DNA from: Actinophytocola sp050699935
Lineage (GTDB): Bacteria > Actinomycetota > Actinomycetes > Mycobacteriales > Pseudonocardiaceae
Length of the DNA stretch: 64,000 nt
Direction of reading: 5' to 3'
Assembly: GCF_050699935.1 (NCBI RefSeq)
Contig: NZ_JBOHGB010000014.1
Coordinates: 16,181-80,180, forward strand
In this document: positions 43,735 through 53,416 of the stretch, one piece after another
How positions within the stretch are numbered: position 1 is the stretch's first letter
Layout of the letters: every line of letters starts with the position of its first letter
Made by a program: the position numbers and the translations under genes
The notes under the pieces: model-generated
Database searches by the model: none
Seen by the model: the letters and a program-made list of their open reading frames with translations, nothing else
Told to the model about the DNA's origin: nothing

Positions 43735-45103
43735 CGGTTGCCCCTTCTGCGTCGAAGCGGATCGATCGGGAGTCGGGTAAGTCGGGCAGCGCCTGCAGCT
43801 GACGCAGAATCTCGTCGGAACGGGACTGCCCCAGCCGGGGCGCGACGCACTGGTCGAACTTGGTCGCGATCTCGGCCATCGTCAGCGGCCGCGCGCTACT
43901 GCCCCGGGGGAAATCCACGACGGACTCCCTGGTGCTCCCGTCCTTGAGTCGCATTCGGACAACCGCGCCGAAGTCCTTACCGTCCATCAAGGTGGTTCGG
44001 CCGGTTTGCCGAGGGTCACCGACGACGGTGGTCCGAGCCATGAGCGCCTGTACAACGGGATCGGAGACCGCCTGATCGGTGAAGTCGTCCTCCGTCATCC
44101 GGCGGCCGAGGGCGCTCGCAGCGGTGACGTACTGAAGCGAGAAGCGTCCCTCGTGTCCGGCCTTGGCGCCAGGACGGTTCGTATGGGGAAGGCGACGCTC
44201 GTGGACACCGCAGTGCAGTTCCAGGATGTCGTCAGGATCGACGGGTCGTCCGTCCACGAGGTTCTGGGTCGCCTCGATGGTGGTCAACAACGAGCCGCAG
44301 CACGGCCACAGCTTGCGGAGCGTCACGCCGGGATTGACGAGAGCCCAGTCGGTGCCGAGCCCGGCCAGGACCTCATCCGTCCGCCAGTTCGGGCCACCGT
44401 AGAGCGGCCCGAAGCCCTGGTCGGCCTCGTAGGCGCCGGGATTCGCCTCATGACCGTGCCGGGCGAGCAAGGCGGCCACGACGCCACCGTGCGCGGACCA
44501 CCCGCAGTGCAGCGGCTTGGTCATGGTCCCGAAGTTCGCCTTGATTCCCGACGCGAAGGACGCCGCGATGCCGAGGGCGTGTGCGGTCTGCCGCTCGGTC
44601 AGGCCGAACAGCCGGGCCGCCGTCACCGCCGCACCGAAGGTGCCCAACGTGCCGGTCGGGTGAAAACCGACCTCGTAGTGGTACGGGTTGACGCCGCGAG
44701 CGAGTGCGATCACGACCTCGTAACCGTGGACGTACGCCTCGATCATCTCCGCCCCGCTGGCACCGGTGGCCTGGCCCGCGGCGAACGCCACCGGCACCAG
44801 GACCGCGCTGACGTGACCGCTCAGCACCTGCGTCGTCGCGTCGTCGAAGTCCTGGGCATGAGCCGCGGTCGCGTTGGCAAGGCTGGCGATCGCCGGCGAC
44901 CTCACTCCCCCGGCGGCCAGCAGGCTCTCGCCGGGACCGGTGTCGAGTGCATAGCGAAGGGCGATCTGCCCCACCGGTGTCGCCGAGCCCTGCACGACGA
45001 CACCCACAGTGTCCACAAAGGACTCTACCGCCGCGGTGACGACCGCGTCCGGAAGTGCGCCAGCAGGCCGGACACCGAACCGCGCGAGCTCCTCGAGGAT
45101 CAT
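43712..45103 (-). CDS. MmgE/PrpD-family protein
   Basis: 463 aa. AHAQDFDDATTQVLSGHVSA, HPTGTLGTFGAA, KPLHCGWSAHGG and LWPCCGSL are typical of the 2-methylcitrate dehydratase/aconitate-decarboxylase/cis-epoxysuccinase-like fold. The substrate cannot be read from sequence. Its stop overlaps the next start by 23 bp, and its start overlaps the isochorismatase-like gene's stop by 4 bp. Confidence 0.88.
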   Translation of the reverse strand: MILEELARFGVRPAGALPDAVVTAAVESFVDTVGVVVQGSATPVGQIALRYALDTGPGESLLAAGGVRSPAIASLANATAAHAQDFDDATTQVLSGHVSAVLVPVAFAAGQATGASGAEMIEAYVHGYEVVIALARGVNPYHYEVGFHPTGTLGTFGAAVTAARLFGLTERQTAHALGIAASFASGIKANFGTMTKPLHCGWSAHGGVVAALLARHGHEANPGAYEADQGFGPLYGGPNWRTDEVLAGLGTDWALVNPGVTLRKLWPCCGSLLTTIEATQNLVDGRPVDPDDILELHCGVHERRLPHTNRPGAKAGHEGRFSLQYVTAASALGRRMTEDDFTDQAVSDPVVQALMARTTVVGDPRQTGRTTLMDGKDFGAVVRMRLKDGSTRESVVDFPRGSSARPLTMAEIATKFDQCVAPRLGQSRSDEILRQLQALPDLPDSRSIRFDAEGATDARDIIS

Positions 45104-45723
45104 CTGGCCACCTCGGTCAGCAACGACTTGACGGCATCGAGGGTCCGGACTCGCCCGATACGCGGGAAGGTCTTGGTGATCGCGTGGTCGTGTACGTCGG
45201 GGCTGTAGGCCGCGCAGCAGTCGCTGATGACGACGACGTTCAGGTCTCGGTCATAGGCACACCGCGCGGTCGACTCGACGCCCATGTTCGTGTAGACCCC
45301 GCCGAGTAGGACCGTGTCCGTCCCCAGTCGTCTCAGGACCACTTCCAGCGAGGTACCGTAGAAGGCGTTGACCCGCGGCTTGACGATGACTCGGTCCTCT
45401 GGCTGGACGACGAGCGACGGCACGAGCCGGGCACCTGGGCTGCCGGCGACCAGACGCTTGCCCTGGGGCCCCTTCCCCGCCAGCACGGTGTCGGTCTGGT
45501 GGGCGAACACGTCCGAGTAGTCGGGACGGCGCTCAACACGGACCCAGATGACCGGTATGCCGCTGCTCCTGGCCCAGTCGGCCGCCTCCGCGGCACGCTC
45601 GACGGCGGGAACCGCCCAGGGATGCAGGTCGCCGGCACAGGTGCCGACCACATCCTCCTGGAAGTCGATGAGCAGCAGCGCCGTCGTCGCCGCCGTCAGC
45701 AGGGGTTCGTTCGGTACGACCAT
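45100..45723 (-). CDS. Isochorismatase-like hydrolase lacking the nucleophilic Cys
   Basis: 207 aa. The Asp (LLIDFQEDV) and Lys (IVKPRVNAFYGT) of the cysteine-hydrolase triad are present. The nucleophile site, usually TNVCVESTAR, reads TNMGVESTAR, with Gly in place of Cys. True isochorismatases also have Gly there, so the enzyme may be a vinyl-ether-type hydrolase or inactive rather than an amidase. First gene of the minus-strand arm. Confidence 0.82.
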   Translation of the reverse strand: MVVPNEPLLTAATTALLLIDFQEDVVGTCAGDLHPWAVPAVERAAEAADWARSSGIPVIWVRVERRPDYSDVFAHQTDTVLAGKGPQGKRLVAGSPGARLVPSLVVQPEDRVIVKPRVNAFYGTSLEVVLRRLGTDTVLLGGVYTNMGVESTARCAYDRDLNVVVISDCCAAYSPDVHDHAITKTFPRIGRVRTLDAVKSLLTEVAR

Positions 45724-45783
45724 CTGAGTCCCTTCGGATCACCGCAGTACCAGACCGCCAATCAGCGGGGCTTGGGATCGATG

Positions 45784-45821
45784 TTGTGTACAATATGAAC
45801 ATCATGCGATGAGCGTGTCAA
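45784..45821 (-). promoter_or_regulatory. Promoter of the minus-strand catabolic arm with GntR-like box
   Basis: On the minus strand TTGACA (45816-45821) and CATATT (45792-45797) are 18 bp apart. The near-palindrome TTGTGTACAA at 45784-45793 overlaps the -10 side and fits a FadR/FCD-type operator (TNGTNNACNA-like). Confidence 0.5.
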
Positions 45822-45950
45822 GGCGCCCAGTCGCCGGGCCAGCAAACGTGACTCACCTCAGATATCCTGCATCTTTGCTCCACAACTCACAAGTTGATCA
45901 TGATCATTTGGGGTGTTATCCGATCGAGATGAGTCGAACGATGCGGAGGC

Positions 45951-45980
45951 TTGACACACAAGTTTGTATGCATGTCTACT
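45951..45980 (+). promoter_or_regulatory. Promoter of the plus-strand catabolic arm
   Basis: TTGACA at 45951-45956 is followed after 18 bp by TCTACT. The spacer contains ACAAGTTTGT, similar to the GntR-like box at 45784. Together they suggest co-control of the two arms. Confidence 0.45.
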
Positions 45981-46107
45981 CCTCGATGAAGCGAACAGAT
46001 CCGAGGACGCACTTGCTGTTCGCGCCGGCATCGTCGGCCGGGCTTCGGCCTGCCCGGCGGCTGCGGCACCACAAAAGTCAAGCCTGGGCGAGCGAGATGG
46101 CAGCCTC

Positions 46108-47286
46108 ATGAGAGAAACCACGGTGGGAACAGCTACCCCGAACCGGAACGACCGCTCGGATGCGGCGCGAGAGTCAGGTGGCCAGTACGACAGCGGGGCG
46201 AACGCTTCGGGCCTCGCCGTCCACGAGCTGCGCAAGTCGTTCAACGGAGTGTCCGTTGTCAAGGGCGTCTCGTTCTCCGTCGCCCAGGGTGAGTTCGTCT
46301 CCCTGCTCGGCCCGAGCGGCTGCGGCAAGACGACGACGCTGCGCCTCATCGCGGGACTGGAACAGGTCGACTCGGGTCAGATCCGCTTGGGCACGGCCGA
46401 CATCACGGGCCATCCGGCGCACCGGCGCGATGTCGGCGTCGTGTTTCAGAGCTACGCGCTCTTCCCCAACATGACCGTCCGCGACAACATCGCATACGGG
46501 CTGCGAGCCCGGCGCAAGCCGTCGGCGGTCATTCAGGACCGGGTCCGCGAATGCCTGGAGCTCGTACACCTCGAGGACATGGGCGATCGCTTTCCCGCGC
46601 AGCTCAGTGGTGGCCAGCAGCAGCGGGTGGCACTGGCCCGCGCACTGGCGATCAGCCCGCGCCTGCTGCTGCTGGATGAGCCGTTGAGCAATCTCGACGC
46701 CAAGCTGCGTCTGGAGATGCGCGACGAGATCCGTCGCATTCAGATCGAGACGGGGACCACGGCGGTCTTCGTTACCCACGACCAGGAAGAGGCGCTGTCC
46801 ATGAGCGACCGCCTGGTGTGCATGCACGACGGCGTCATCGAGCAGATCGGCAGCCCGGCCGAGATCTACAACGAGCCGGCCACGCCGTTCGTGGCGGGGT
46901 TCGTCGGCCGGGCGTCCGTGTTCACCGGGGTCCTGGCCGCGGACTCGCCCGGGCTGCTGGCCACGGATGACGGCCTTCGGCTGAAGGCGCCGGCCACCTC
47001 GGGCGTCAGCAGCGGACAGCGTGCGCTGCTCGTCATCAAGGAAGAGCGGGTGCGGCTGCTCGCGGCCGACCGGGTCGACACGGACAACTACGTCGATGCC
47101 GTCTGCGAGATCAGCACGTTCCTCGGGTCGACCCTGCGTTTCAAGTGCAGGCTGCGAAACGGCGACATCGTGTCCGCCTGCGTGAGCGCGGACCAAGTGC
47201 CCGGCGAGCTCCGGGCCGGCGACCCCGTCCGCCTGGGCTGGTCTGTCGATGACTCGTCACTGATCAAAGTGTCTGGAGGCGCGTAG
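46108..47286 (+). CDS. Polyamine/Fe-type ABC importer ATP-binding protein (PotA-like)
   Basis: 392 aa from ATG 46108; a longer frame upstream lacks a good ribosome site. Walker A LLGPSGCGKTTT, signature LSGGQQQRVALARAL, Walker B LLLLDEPLSNLD, H-loop VFVTHDQEEAL and a C-terminal TOBE/OB extension. Its stop overlaps the hyuA start by 1 bp. The matching binding protein and permease are encoded about 9 kb downstream. Confidence 0.92.
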   Translation: MRETTVGTATPNRNDRSDAARESGGQYDSGANASGLAVHELRKSFNGVSVVKGVSFSVAQGEFVSLLGPSGCGKTTTLRLIAGLEQVDSGQIRLGTADITGHPAHRRDVGVVFQSYALFPNMTVRDNIAYGLRARRKPSAVIQDRVRECLELVHLEDMGDRFPAQLSGGQQQRVALARALAISPRLLLLDEPLSNLDAKLRLEMRDEIRRIQIETGTTAVFVTHDQEEALSMSDRLVCMHDGVIEQIGSPAEIYNEPATPFVAGFVGRASVFTGVLAADSPGLLATDDGLRLKAPATSGVSSGQRALLVIKEERVRLLAADRVDTDNYVDAVCEISTFLGSTLRFKCRLRNGDIVSACVSADQVPGELRAGDPVRLGWSVDDSSLIKVSGGA

Positions 47287-49385
47287 TGTCATCAGTGGCG
47301 AACCTGCGTTTGGGTTGCGACGTCGGTGGAACGTTCACCGACTTCATTCTGTTCGACCCAGACACCGGCAAAGCGGTGGCGCACAAGCGTCTCACCACCC
47401 CGGACAACCCGGCGAACGCCGTGTTGTCCGGCCTCGGGGACCTGGAGGCACGACAACCGGGCACGCTGGCCGCGGTACGGCACGTCATCCACGGCACCAC
47501 TCTCGCGATCAACGCGGTGATCGAGCGGAGCGGGCCGACGACGGCACTCGTCACCACCCGCGGCTTTCGCGACGTGCTGGAGATGCGCCGGCACATGCGC
47601 GACGACGTCTATGACATCGTCGGCAGTCACACGCCGCCGCTGGTGCCCCGCGACCTGCGGCTCGAGATCCGGGAGCGGATGTCCAAGGACGGCGAGTCGC
47701 TCGTCCCGGTCGACCCGGCCGAAGTCCGGCAGATCGCGCAGCGGCTGCGCGATCTCGGCGTGCGGAGCGTGGCGGTCGTGCTGCTGCACGCCTACGCGTA
47801 CCCGGCCCACGAGCGCCAGATCTACGACATCCTCAAGCAGGAGCTGCCGGACGTCCTGGTGTCGATCTCCAGCGAGGTACATCCGGAGATCAAGGAGTTC
47901 GAGCGGACCAGCACGACGGTGATCAACGCCTACACGCGTCCGCTCATCGCCGCCTACCTCGACGAGCTCGAGGACCGGCTGATCGAGACGGGTTGCACGG
48001 GTGCGCTGCTGCTCACCCACTCCAGCGGTGGTCTGATCGCGAAGTCGGCGGCAGCGGCGTTCCCCGTGCGGATCATGGAGTCCGGGCCGGTCGCGGGTGT
48101 CCTGGGCGCCAGCCACATCGCCCGCGAGATCGGCATCACCGACGTACTCGCCTTCGACATGGGCGGCACCACGGCCAAGGCCTGCGTCGTCATTGATGGC
48201 GAGCTGCCGATCACGGCCGAGTACGAGGTCGACCGGGCACTGCGCTTCCGCGAGGGCAGCGGGCTTCCGGTCGCCGTGCCCACCGTGGACCTGATCGAGG
48301 TCGGTGCCGGCGGTGGCAGCATCGCCGCGATCAACGACCGTGGCCTGATCGGTGTCGGCCCGGCCAGCGCGGGCGCCGACCCCGGGCCGGCGTGCTATGC
48401 GCGTGGGGGCGAACGCCCCACGGTCACCGACGCCGACGTCGCGCTGGGATACATCGATCCCGGGTACTTCCTCGGCGGCGAGATGCGGCTGGACAAGGCG
48501 GCCGCCGAGACCGCGATCGGGCAACACGTCGGCGAACCGCTCGGGCTGGACGTGGAGCGGGCGGCCTTCGGGATCCATGACGTCGTCAACGAGAACATGA
48601 TGGCCGCCGCGCAGGGCTATCTCGCCGAGCGGGGCATGGATGCCTCGAAGCTCACGATGGTGGCGTTCGGTGGCGCCGGCCCGGTGCATGCCTACGGTGT
48701 CGCACGGAAGCTGGGTGTTCCCCGCGTCATCGTGCCGAACGCCGCGGGACTGGCGTCGGCCCTCGGCTTCCTCATCGCGCCGGTGTCGTACTCGCTCGTG
48801 CAGTCGGTGCGGGGTGACCTGGACCAGTTGAGCCCCAACGACGTCGTGGCGCGGTTCGAGGAGATGACCGCGGAGGCGACCGCCGTTCTGGTACAGGCGG
48901 AAGCGACCGCGGAATTTCAGTTCGAGTACGCCGCGGACGTGTGCTACGCCGGTCAGGACGCGAGCATCACCATCCCGATCGGCAGCGCGCCGGTCTTCGA
49001 TCCGGACGAGCTCAGCAAGCGCTTCCTGGAGGCCTACGCCGCGCAGTACGGACATGCCTACGACGACGTCCCACGCGGTCTGCTGCGGTTGCGGCTGCTC
49101 GGTCGGGCCGTGACCACCGAGCTGGCGGCCACGATGCCGCGCCCACCCCAGGCGGGCGACGCCGCCTCGGCGCGCAAGGGCACCCGGCGCGCCATGGACC
49201 CCGTCACGCGCGAGTGGGCGGAGTTCGACGTGTACGACCGCTACGCCCTGCCGGCCGGAGCCCGGGTCGCCGGGCCGGCGATCGTCGAAGAGAACGAGTG
49301 CACCACGTTGATAGGTCCGTACGCGGAGCTGGAGGTCACGCAGCCCGGTCACCTGCTGATCACGTTGAAGGAAGTGCTGCCGTGA
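47286..49385 (+). CDS. hyuA: Hydantoinase/oxoprolinase-type HyuA subunit
   Basis: 699 aa, GTG start. It has the N-terminal Hydant_A_N domain (LGCDVGGTFTDFILFDPDTG, HGTTLAINAVIERSG), the ASKHA ATPase core (LAFDMGGTTAKACVV, SGPVAGVLGASH, FGGAGPVHAYG) and the C-terminal domain. ATP-dependent hydrolases of this type open lactam or hydantoin rings; relatives include N-methylhydantoinase, 5-oxoprolinase and acetone carboxylase. It partners with HyuB, whose GTG overlaps its stop. Confidence 0.92.
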   Translation: MSSVANLRLGCDVGGTFTDFILFDPDTGKAVAHKRLTTPDNPANAVLSGLGDLEARQPGTLAAVRHVIHGTTLAINAVIERSGPTTALVTTRGFRDVLEMRRHMRDDVYDIVGSHTPPLVPRDLRLEIRERMSKDGESLVPVDPAEVRQIAQRLRDLGVRSVAVVLLHAYAYPAHERQIYDILKQELPDVLVSISSEVHPEIKEFERTSTTVINAYTRPLIAAYLDELEDRLIETGCTGALLLTHSSGGLIAKSAAAAFPVRIMESGPVAGVLGASHIAREIGITDVLAFDMGGTTAKACVVIDGELPITAEYEVDRALRFREGSGLPVAVPTVDLIEVGAGGGSIAAINDRGLIGVGPASAGADPGPACYARGGERPTVTDADVALGYIDPGYFLGGEMRLDKAAAETAIGQHVGEPLGLDVERAAFGIHDVVNENMMAAAQGYLAERGMDASKLTMVAFGGAGPVHAYGVARKLGVPRVIVPNAAGLASALGFLIAPVSYSLVQSVRGDLDQLSPNDVVARFEEMTAEATAVLVQAEATAEFQFEYAADVCYAGQDASITIPIGSAPVFDPDELSKRFLEAYAAQYGHAYDDVPRGLLRLRLLGRAVTTELAATMPRPPQAGDAASARKGTRRAMDPVTREWAEFDVYDRYALPAGARVAGPAIVEENECTTLIGPYAELEVTQPGHLLITLKEVLP

Positions 49386-51160
49386 ACGACGCCGAGTTCG
49401 ATCCGATTCTGCTCGAAGTGCTGTGGTCGCGCATGATCTCCATCGCGGACGAGGTCGGCACCAGCATCGCGCGGACCGGTTTCTCGACCGTACTGCGGGA
49501 GAACCACGACTACTCCTGTGGCGTCTTCGACCACACGGGCACGATGATGGCGCAGTCCTCGCAGTCGGCGACCGGGCACATCGGCGCGATGCCCTACCTC
49601 GCGCGGGAGCTGCTCGCGCACCCCGTCACCAAGTCGATGAAGCCGGGCGACGTCTTCGTGACGAACGACCCGTGGATCGGCTGCGGGCACAACAACGACA
49701 TGTACATCGGCGCCCCCGCCTTCCGGGGCGACCAACTCGTCGGGCTCGTGATCACCTCGGCGCACCAGATGGACATCGGCGGCAGGCTGGCCTCGCCGCA
49801 CAGCCGGCAGGTGTACGAGGAAGGGATCCTGCTGCCGCCGGTCAAGCTGTACCGCGCCGGTGTGCCCAACGACGACGTCATCGACATCATGCGGCTCAAC
49901 GTCCGGTTCTCGGACAAGGTGCTCGGCGACATCCGGGCACAGGTCGCCGCGACCGCCGTGGGGTGTGCGCGGTTGGTCCGCGTGATGGGCGAGTACGGCA
50001 TGGACTCGTTCGTGCCGCTGGCGAACGCCATCGTCGAGCGGACCGAGCGGCAGATGCGAGCGGCCATCGGCCAGCTTCGTCCCGGTATCTATCACGGATC
50101 GGCCGAGTTGGAGGAGAAGGGGGACGACGGAAGCCCCCTCGTCGCGAAGGTCGCCGTCGAGGTCAAGTCGGACCGGGTGCTCGTCGACTTCACCGGCACG
50201 TCGCCACAGGTCGAGAAGCCGATCAACTGCGTGCTCAACTACACCCGGGCGTACACGGTGCTCGGGTTCAAGCTGGCCCTCGCCCCGTTCCTGCCGAACA
50301 ACGACGGGTCGTACCGTCCTATTGAGATCGTGGCGCCGAAGGGATCCCTTCTCAACGCGGAGTTTCCCGCGGCCTGCCACTGGCGGCACTTCGTCGGGCT
50401 TCGCCTGCCGGACCTGCTCTTCCGCACGCTGGGCGACGCCATCCCGGAGGCCGTCCTCGCCGGCTCCGGGGCGTGTCCGGTGTGGCTGTTCACGATGGCG
50501 GGATACCGCCGGGACATGAGCCCCTTCCTGCTCAACGCGCACGCCATGGGCGGGCTGGGTGCCCGGCCGGACAAGGACGGCATCTCCACCGTCACCTTCC
50601 CGCCGAACGTGCGCGACATCCCGGCCGAGGTGATCGAGACCGAGACACCGCTCCTCGTCGAGTGCAGGGAGTACCGGCCGAACTCCGGTGGCGCCGGCAA
50701 GACCCGTGGCGGACTCGGCGAACGACTGACCATCCGGGCACGGGCTGAAGGCGACCTGCATCCGCAGAAGGACGTCGTCATCTCGGTGTTCCCCGGGCGG
50801 CTGCGCAAACCCGCGCAGGGCTTGTTCGGCGGGCATGACGGCGGGCTGGGGACCGTCATGGTCAACGGCGTCGCGTCGACGCACGACCGGCTCGGCAACG
50901 AGAGCGTGCTGGCGCCCGGTGACGAGCTGACCTACCGCACGCCTGGCGGGGGCGGTTACGGGCATCCGTTCCACCGGGACGTCGACGACGTCGTCACGGA
51001 CGTGCGACGCGGTTATGTCGGTGTGGACGAGGCCCGGGAGGTGTACGGGGTCGCGCTCGACCCCGAAACGTACGTCGTCGATGTCGAGGCCACCGCTCTG
51101 CTTCGTGCGGACCGCGCCGACGACGTCGACGCTGCCCAGCCGGCGGTCGGCACACCATGA
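49382..51160 (+). CDS. hyuB: Hydantoinase/oxoprolinase-type HyuB subunit
   Basis: 592 aa, GTG overlapping the hyuA stop. Family blocks: FDPILLEVLWSRMISIADEV, SCGVFDHTGTMMAQS, NDPWIGCGHNNDMYIG, HQMDIGG, NCVLNYTRAY, GGAGKTRGGLGERL and TPGGGGYG. It completes the ATP-dependent amidohydrolase. Two ring-opening enzymes (this and the metal-type hydantoinase) in one island suggest two cyclic amide steps or a mixture of substrates. Confidence 0.92.
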   Translation: MNDAEFDPILLEVLWSRMISIADEVGTSIARTGFSTVLRENHDYSCGVFDHTGTMMAQSSQSATGHIGAMPYLARELLAHPVTKSMKPGDVFVTNDPWIGCGHNNDMYIGAPAFRGDQLVGLVITSAHQMDIGGRLASPHSRQVYEEGILLPPVKLYRAGVPNDDVIDIMRLNVRFSDKVLGDIRAQVAATAVGCARLVRVMGEYGMDSFVPLANAIVERTERQMRAAIGQLRPGIYHGSAELEEKGDDGSPLVAKVAVEVKSDRVLVDFTGTSPQVEKPINCVLNYTRAYTVLGFKLALAPFLPNNDGSYRPIEIVAPKGSLLNAEFPAACHWRHFVGLRLPDLLFRTLGDAIPEAVLAGSGACPVWLFTMAGYRRDMSPFLLNAHAMGGLGARPDKDGISTVTFPPNVRDIPAEVIETETPLLVECREYRPNSGGAGKTRGGLGERLTIRARAEGDLHPQKDVVISVFPGRLRKPAQGLFGGHDGGLGTVMVNGVASTHDRLGNESVLAPGDELTYRTPGGGGYGHPFHRDVDDVVTDVRRGYVGVDEAREVYGVALDPETYVVDVEATALLRADRADDVDAAQPAVGTP

Positions 51161-52203
51161 AAGTCGTCCAGTTCGACTCGTTCGGCGGGCCGGAGGTGCT
51201 CCGGCTCGCCGACCAGGCCACGCCGCGGCCGAAGGCGGACGAGGTGCTGGTCCAGGTGGCGGCGTGTGCGGTCAACCACCTCGACCTCGACATCAGAGCC
51301 GGACGGTCGCGTTACCCGATCGCGTTCCCGCATGTCCTCGGGCGTGAGTCCGTCGGGGTGGTCGCCGAGGTCGGGCCGGAATGCCGACGCTGGCGCGAGG
51401 GCGACCGGGTGATGGTGCGTGCGCACTACTCCTGCGGCACCTGTGGCCCGTGCATGGCGGGCGAGGACAACCACTGCCTCAACGGCCGCCTGCCGGGCGT
51501 GCACGTACCCGGCGGATACAGCGAGTACCTCGTCGCTCCAGGGCGGTGCCTGACCCCCATTCCGGCGGGCCTTTCCTGGGAGGACGCCGCGGCGGCTCAG
51601 GTCGCGTTCGGCACGGCGTGGCACGTGCTCGTGGGCATGACCCGGGTGTGTCCCGGCGATCGGGTGCTCGTGACCGGTGCGACGGGCGGCGTCGGCGTCG
51701 CGGTCGTGCAGCTCGCCAACCTCTGCGGTGCGCGGGTGATGGCGGCGGCGGGAAGTTCCGGCCGGCTAGACCGGCTCGCCGAGCTCTGCCATGTCGAACG
51801 GGTCGACTACACCACGGAGAACCTGGCGGACCGTGCGCGCGACTGGACGGACGGGAAGGGCGTCGACCTCGTCGTCGACACGGCGGGTGGCCCCTACTTC
51901 GCGGCGGCCATGTCGGCGCTGGGGGTCAACGGCCGGCTGATCGTCGTCGGCGGGCACGCCGGCGAGAAGGTCGAGCTCGACCTGGTCGACCTCTTCCGGT
52001 CGCAGATCTCGGTCGTGGGCTCGCGCCGGGTTACCAGCGCCGAGCTGGAGCAGGTCCTCGGGCTGATCTCGGACGGGTCGCTGCGCCCCGTCGTCGGCCG
52101 CGTCGAGGAGCTCGACGGCGCGAGGCTCCTGCACGAGTCGATCGAGAACCGTACGAACTTCGGCCGCCTGGTACTCAGGCCTTCAGATGTCAGGACGAAC
52201 TGA
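51157..52203 (+). CDS. Zinc-type MDR alcohol dehydrogenase
   Basis: 348 aa; ATG overlaps the hyuB stop (ATGA). GRESVGVVAEVG, structural-zinc Cys set CGTCGPCMAGEDNHC, and cofactor loop VTGATGGVGVAVVQLA. The catalytic-zinc Cys near residue 40 is not conserved (CAVNHLDL), so it may act as an enoyl/quinone-type reductase. Coupled to the CoA-transferase gene by a 1-bp overlap. Confidence 0.88.
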   Translation: MKVVQFDSFGGPEVLRLADQATPRPKADEVLVQVAACAVNHLDLDIRAGRSRYPIAFPHVLGRESVGVVAEVGPECRRWREGDRVMVRAHYSCGTCGPCMAGEDNHCLNGRLPGVHVPGGYSEYLVAPGRCLTPIPAGLSWEDAAAAQVAFGTAWHVLVGMTRVCPGDRVLVTGATGGVGVAVVQLANLCGARVMAAAGSSGRLDRLAELCHVERVDYTTENLADRARDWTDGKGVDLVVDTAGGPYFAAAMSALGVNGRLIVVGGHAGEKVELDLVDLFRSQISVVGSRRVTSAELEQVLGLISDGSLRPVVGRVEELDGARLLHESIENRTNFGRLVLRPSDVRTN

Positions 52204-53399
52204 TGTGGGGCATGGAAGGCGCGCGAGTCGTCGAGGTCGGCCACGGGGTGGCCGTGCCGTTCTGCGGTCGGCTGCTGGCCGACCTGGGCGCTGACGTGGT
52301 GAAGGTGGAGCCGCCGCAAGGGGGTGACGTCACCCGCCGGTGGGGACCGACCTCGCCGCGCGCGGAGATGTCGCCGATGTTCGCCTACCTCAACGCGTCG
52401 AAGTCCAGCGTCACCGTCGACCTCACGGTGCCGAAGGGACGCGACCTGCTCGCCGGGCTGCTGTCGACGGCCGACGTGGTCTGCATGGACCTGCCGCCGG
52501 CCACGGCGGTGGAGTGGGGTCTCGACTTCGACACGCTGCACGAGACGAACGAGCGGCTGGTCGTGGTCACCGTCACGCCGTTCGGGTTCTCCGGACCGTA
52601 CCGGGACTTCGCCGCGTACGACCTCACGGTGTTTCACGGCGGGGGCGAGGGTTACGTCCTGGGCGCCGGCCTCAACCACGACCTCCTCCCCGACCGCCCA
52701 CCCGTCACCGCCGGCACGTTCCTCGCGGGCTACCAGACCGGCCTGACCGCCGCCACGGGCGCCGTGGCAGCGCTCGTCGCACTGGGCGATGGCGCCGAAG
52801 GGCAGCACGTCGACGCCTCCGCACAGGAAGCACAGGTGTCGCTCAACCACCTGACCGCGATGCGCTACGTCGACGGCGTGCTCGAGACGCGCGACAACCG
52901 GCGGTTCACCTTCGGCGGCGTGGTGGCGTGCCAGGACGGTCACGTCGAGGTGCTGCCGCTCGAGCAGCACCAGTGGGAGTTGCTCGTTCGGCTGATGGAC
53001 TCACCCGCCTGGGCGGCCGAGGACCGGTTCGCCACCGGGGCCGACCGTTCGGTCAACGGACCGGAGATCAACAGCCGGATCGCCGAGTGGGCGGCGGACA
53101 AGACCCGTGCCGAGATCTGTGAGCGTGGCCAGGAACTCGGGCTTCCGGTGGCCGCGTACCTCGGGACCGGGGAGGTGCTGACCGAGGCACGTTCTCGCTG
53201 GCGTGACTTCTTCGTCGACGTGGACTACCCCGGCAAGGGGCCGCTCCCCCAGCCACGGCTGCCTTTCCAGACGGGTGCCGACCCGGTGCCGCGCCGGCCG
53301 GCTCCGCTGCTGGGAGAGCACACCGAGCAGGTGCTCGGCGAGCAGCTCGGACTGAGCGACAACGATCTCTCGCTTCTTCGCGCGAACGCGATCATCTGA
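52203..53399 (+). CDS. Class III CoA-transferase subunit lacking the catalytic Asp
   Basis: 398 aa. RVVEVGHGVAVPFCGRLLAD, GADVVKVEPPQGGDVTRRWG and DASAQEAQVSLNHL identify the family. At the Asp nucleophile position the sequence is PVTAGTFLAGYQTG, with Thr172 where Asp is expected. It is followed 17 bp later by a second member that keeps the Asp. This suggests a heteromeric enzyme like benzylsuccinate CoA-transferase (BbsEF) or SmtAB, in which one subunit lacks the nucleophile. Confidence 0.85.
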   Translation: MWGMEGARVVEVGHGVAVPFCGRLLADLGADVVKVEPPQGGDVTRRWGPTSPRAEMSPMFAYLNASKSSVTVDLTVPKGRDLLAGLLSTADVVCMDLPPATAVEWGLDFDTLHETNERLVVVTVTPFGFSGPYRDFAAYDLTVFHGGGEGYVLGAGLNHDLLPDRPPVTAGTFLAGYQTGLTAATGAVAALVALGDGAEGQHVDASAQEAQVSLNHLTAMRYVDGVLETRDNRRFTFGGVVACQDGHVEVLPLEQHQWELLVRLMDSPAWAAEDRFATGADRSVNGPEINSRIAEWAADKTRAEICERGQELGLPVAAYLGTGEVLTEARSRWRDFFVDVDYPGKGPLPQPRLPFQTGADPVPRRPAPLLGEHTEQVLGEQLGLSDNDLSLLRANAII

Positions 53400-53416
53400 C
53401 GGTGGAGGTGCGGGCA

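Noticed and set aside
47292..50974. Long minus-strand frames (about 690 and 540 codons) opposite hyuA and hyuB
   Set aside because: They show low-complexity RRG/DVH-type composition and no motifs, and the plus-strand HyuA/HyuB families are unmistakable.
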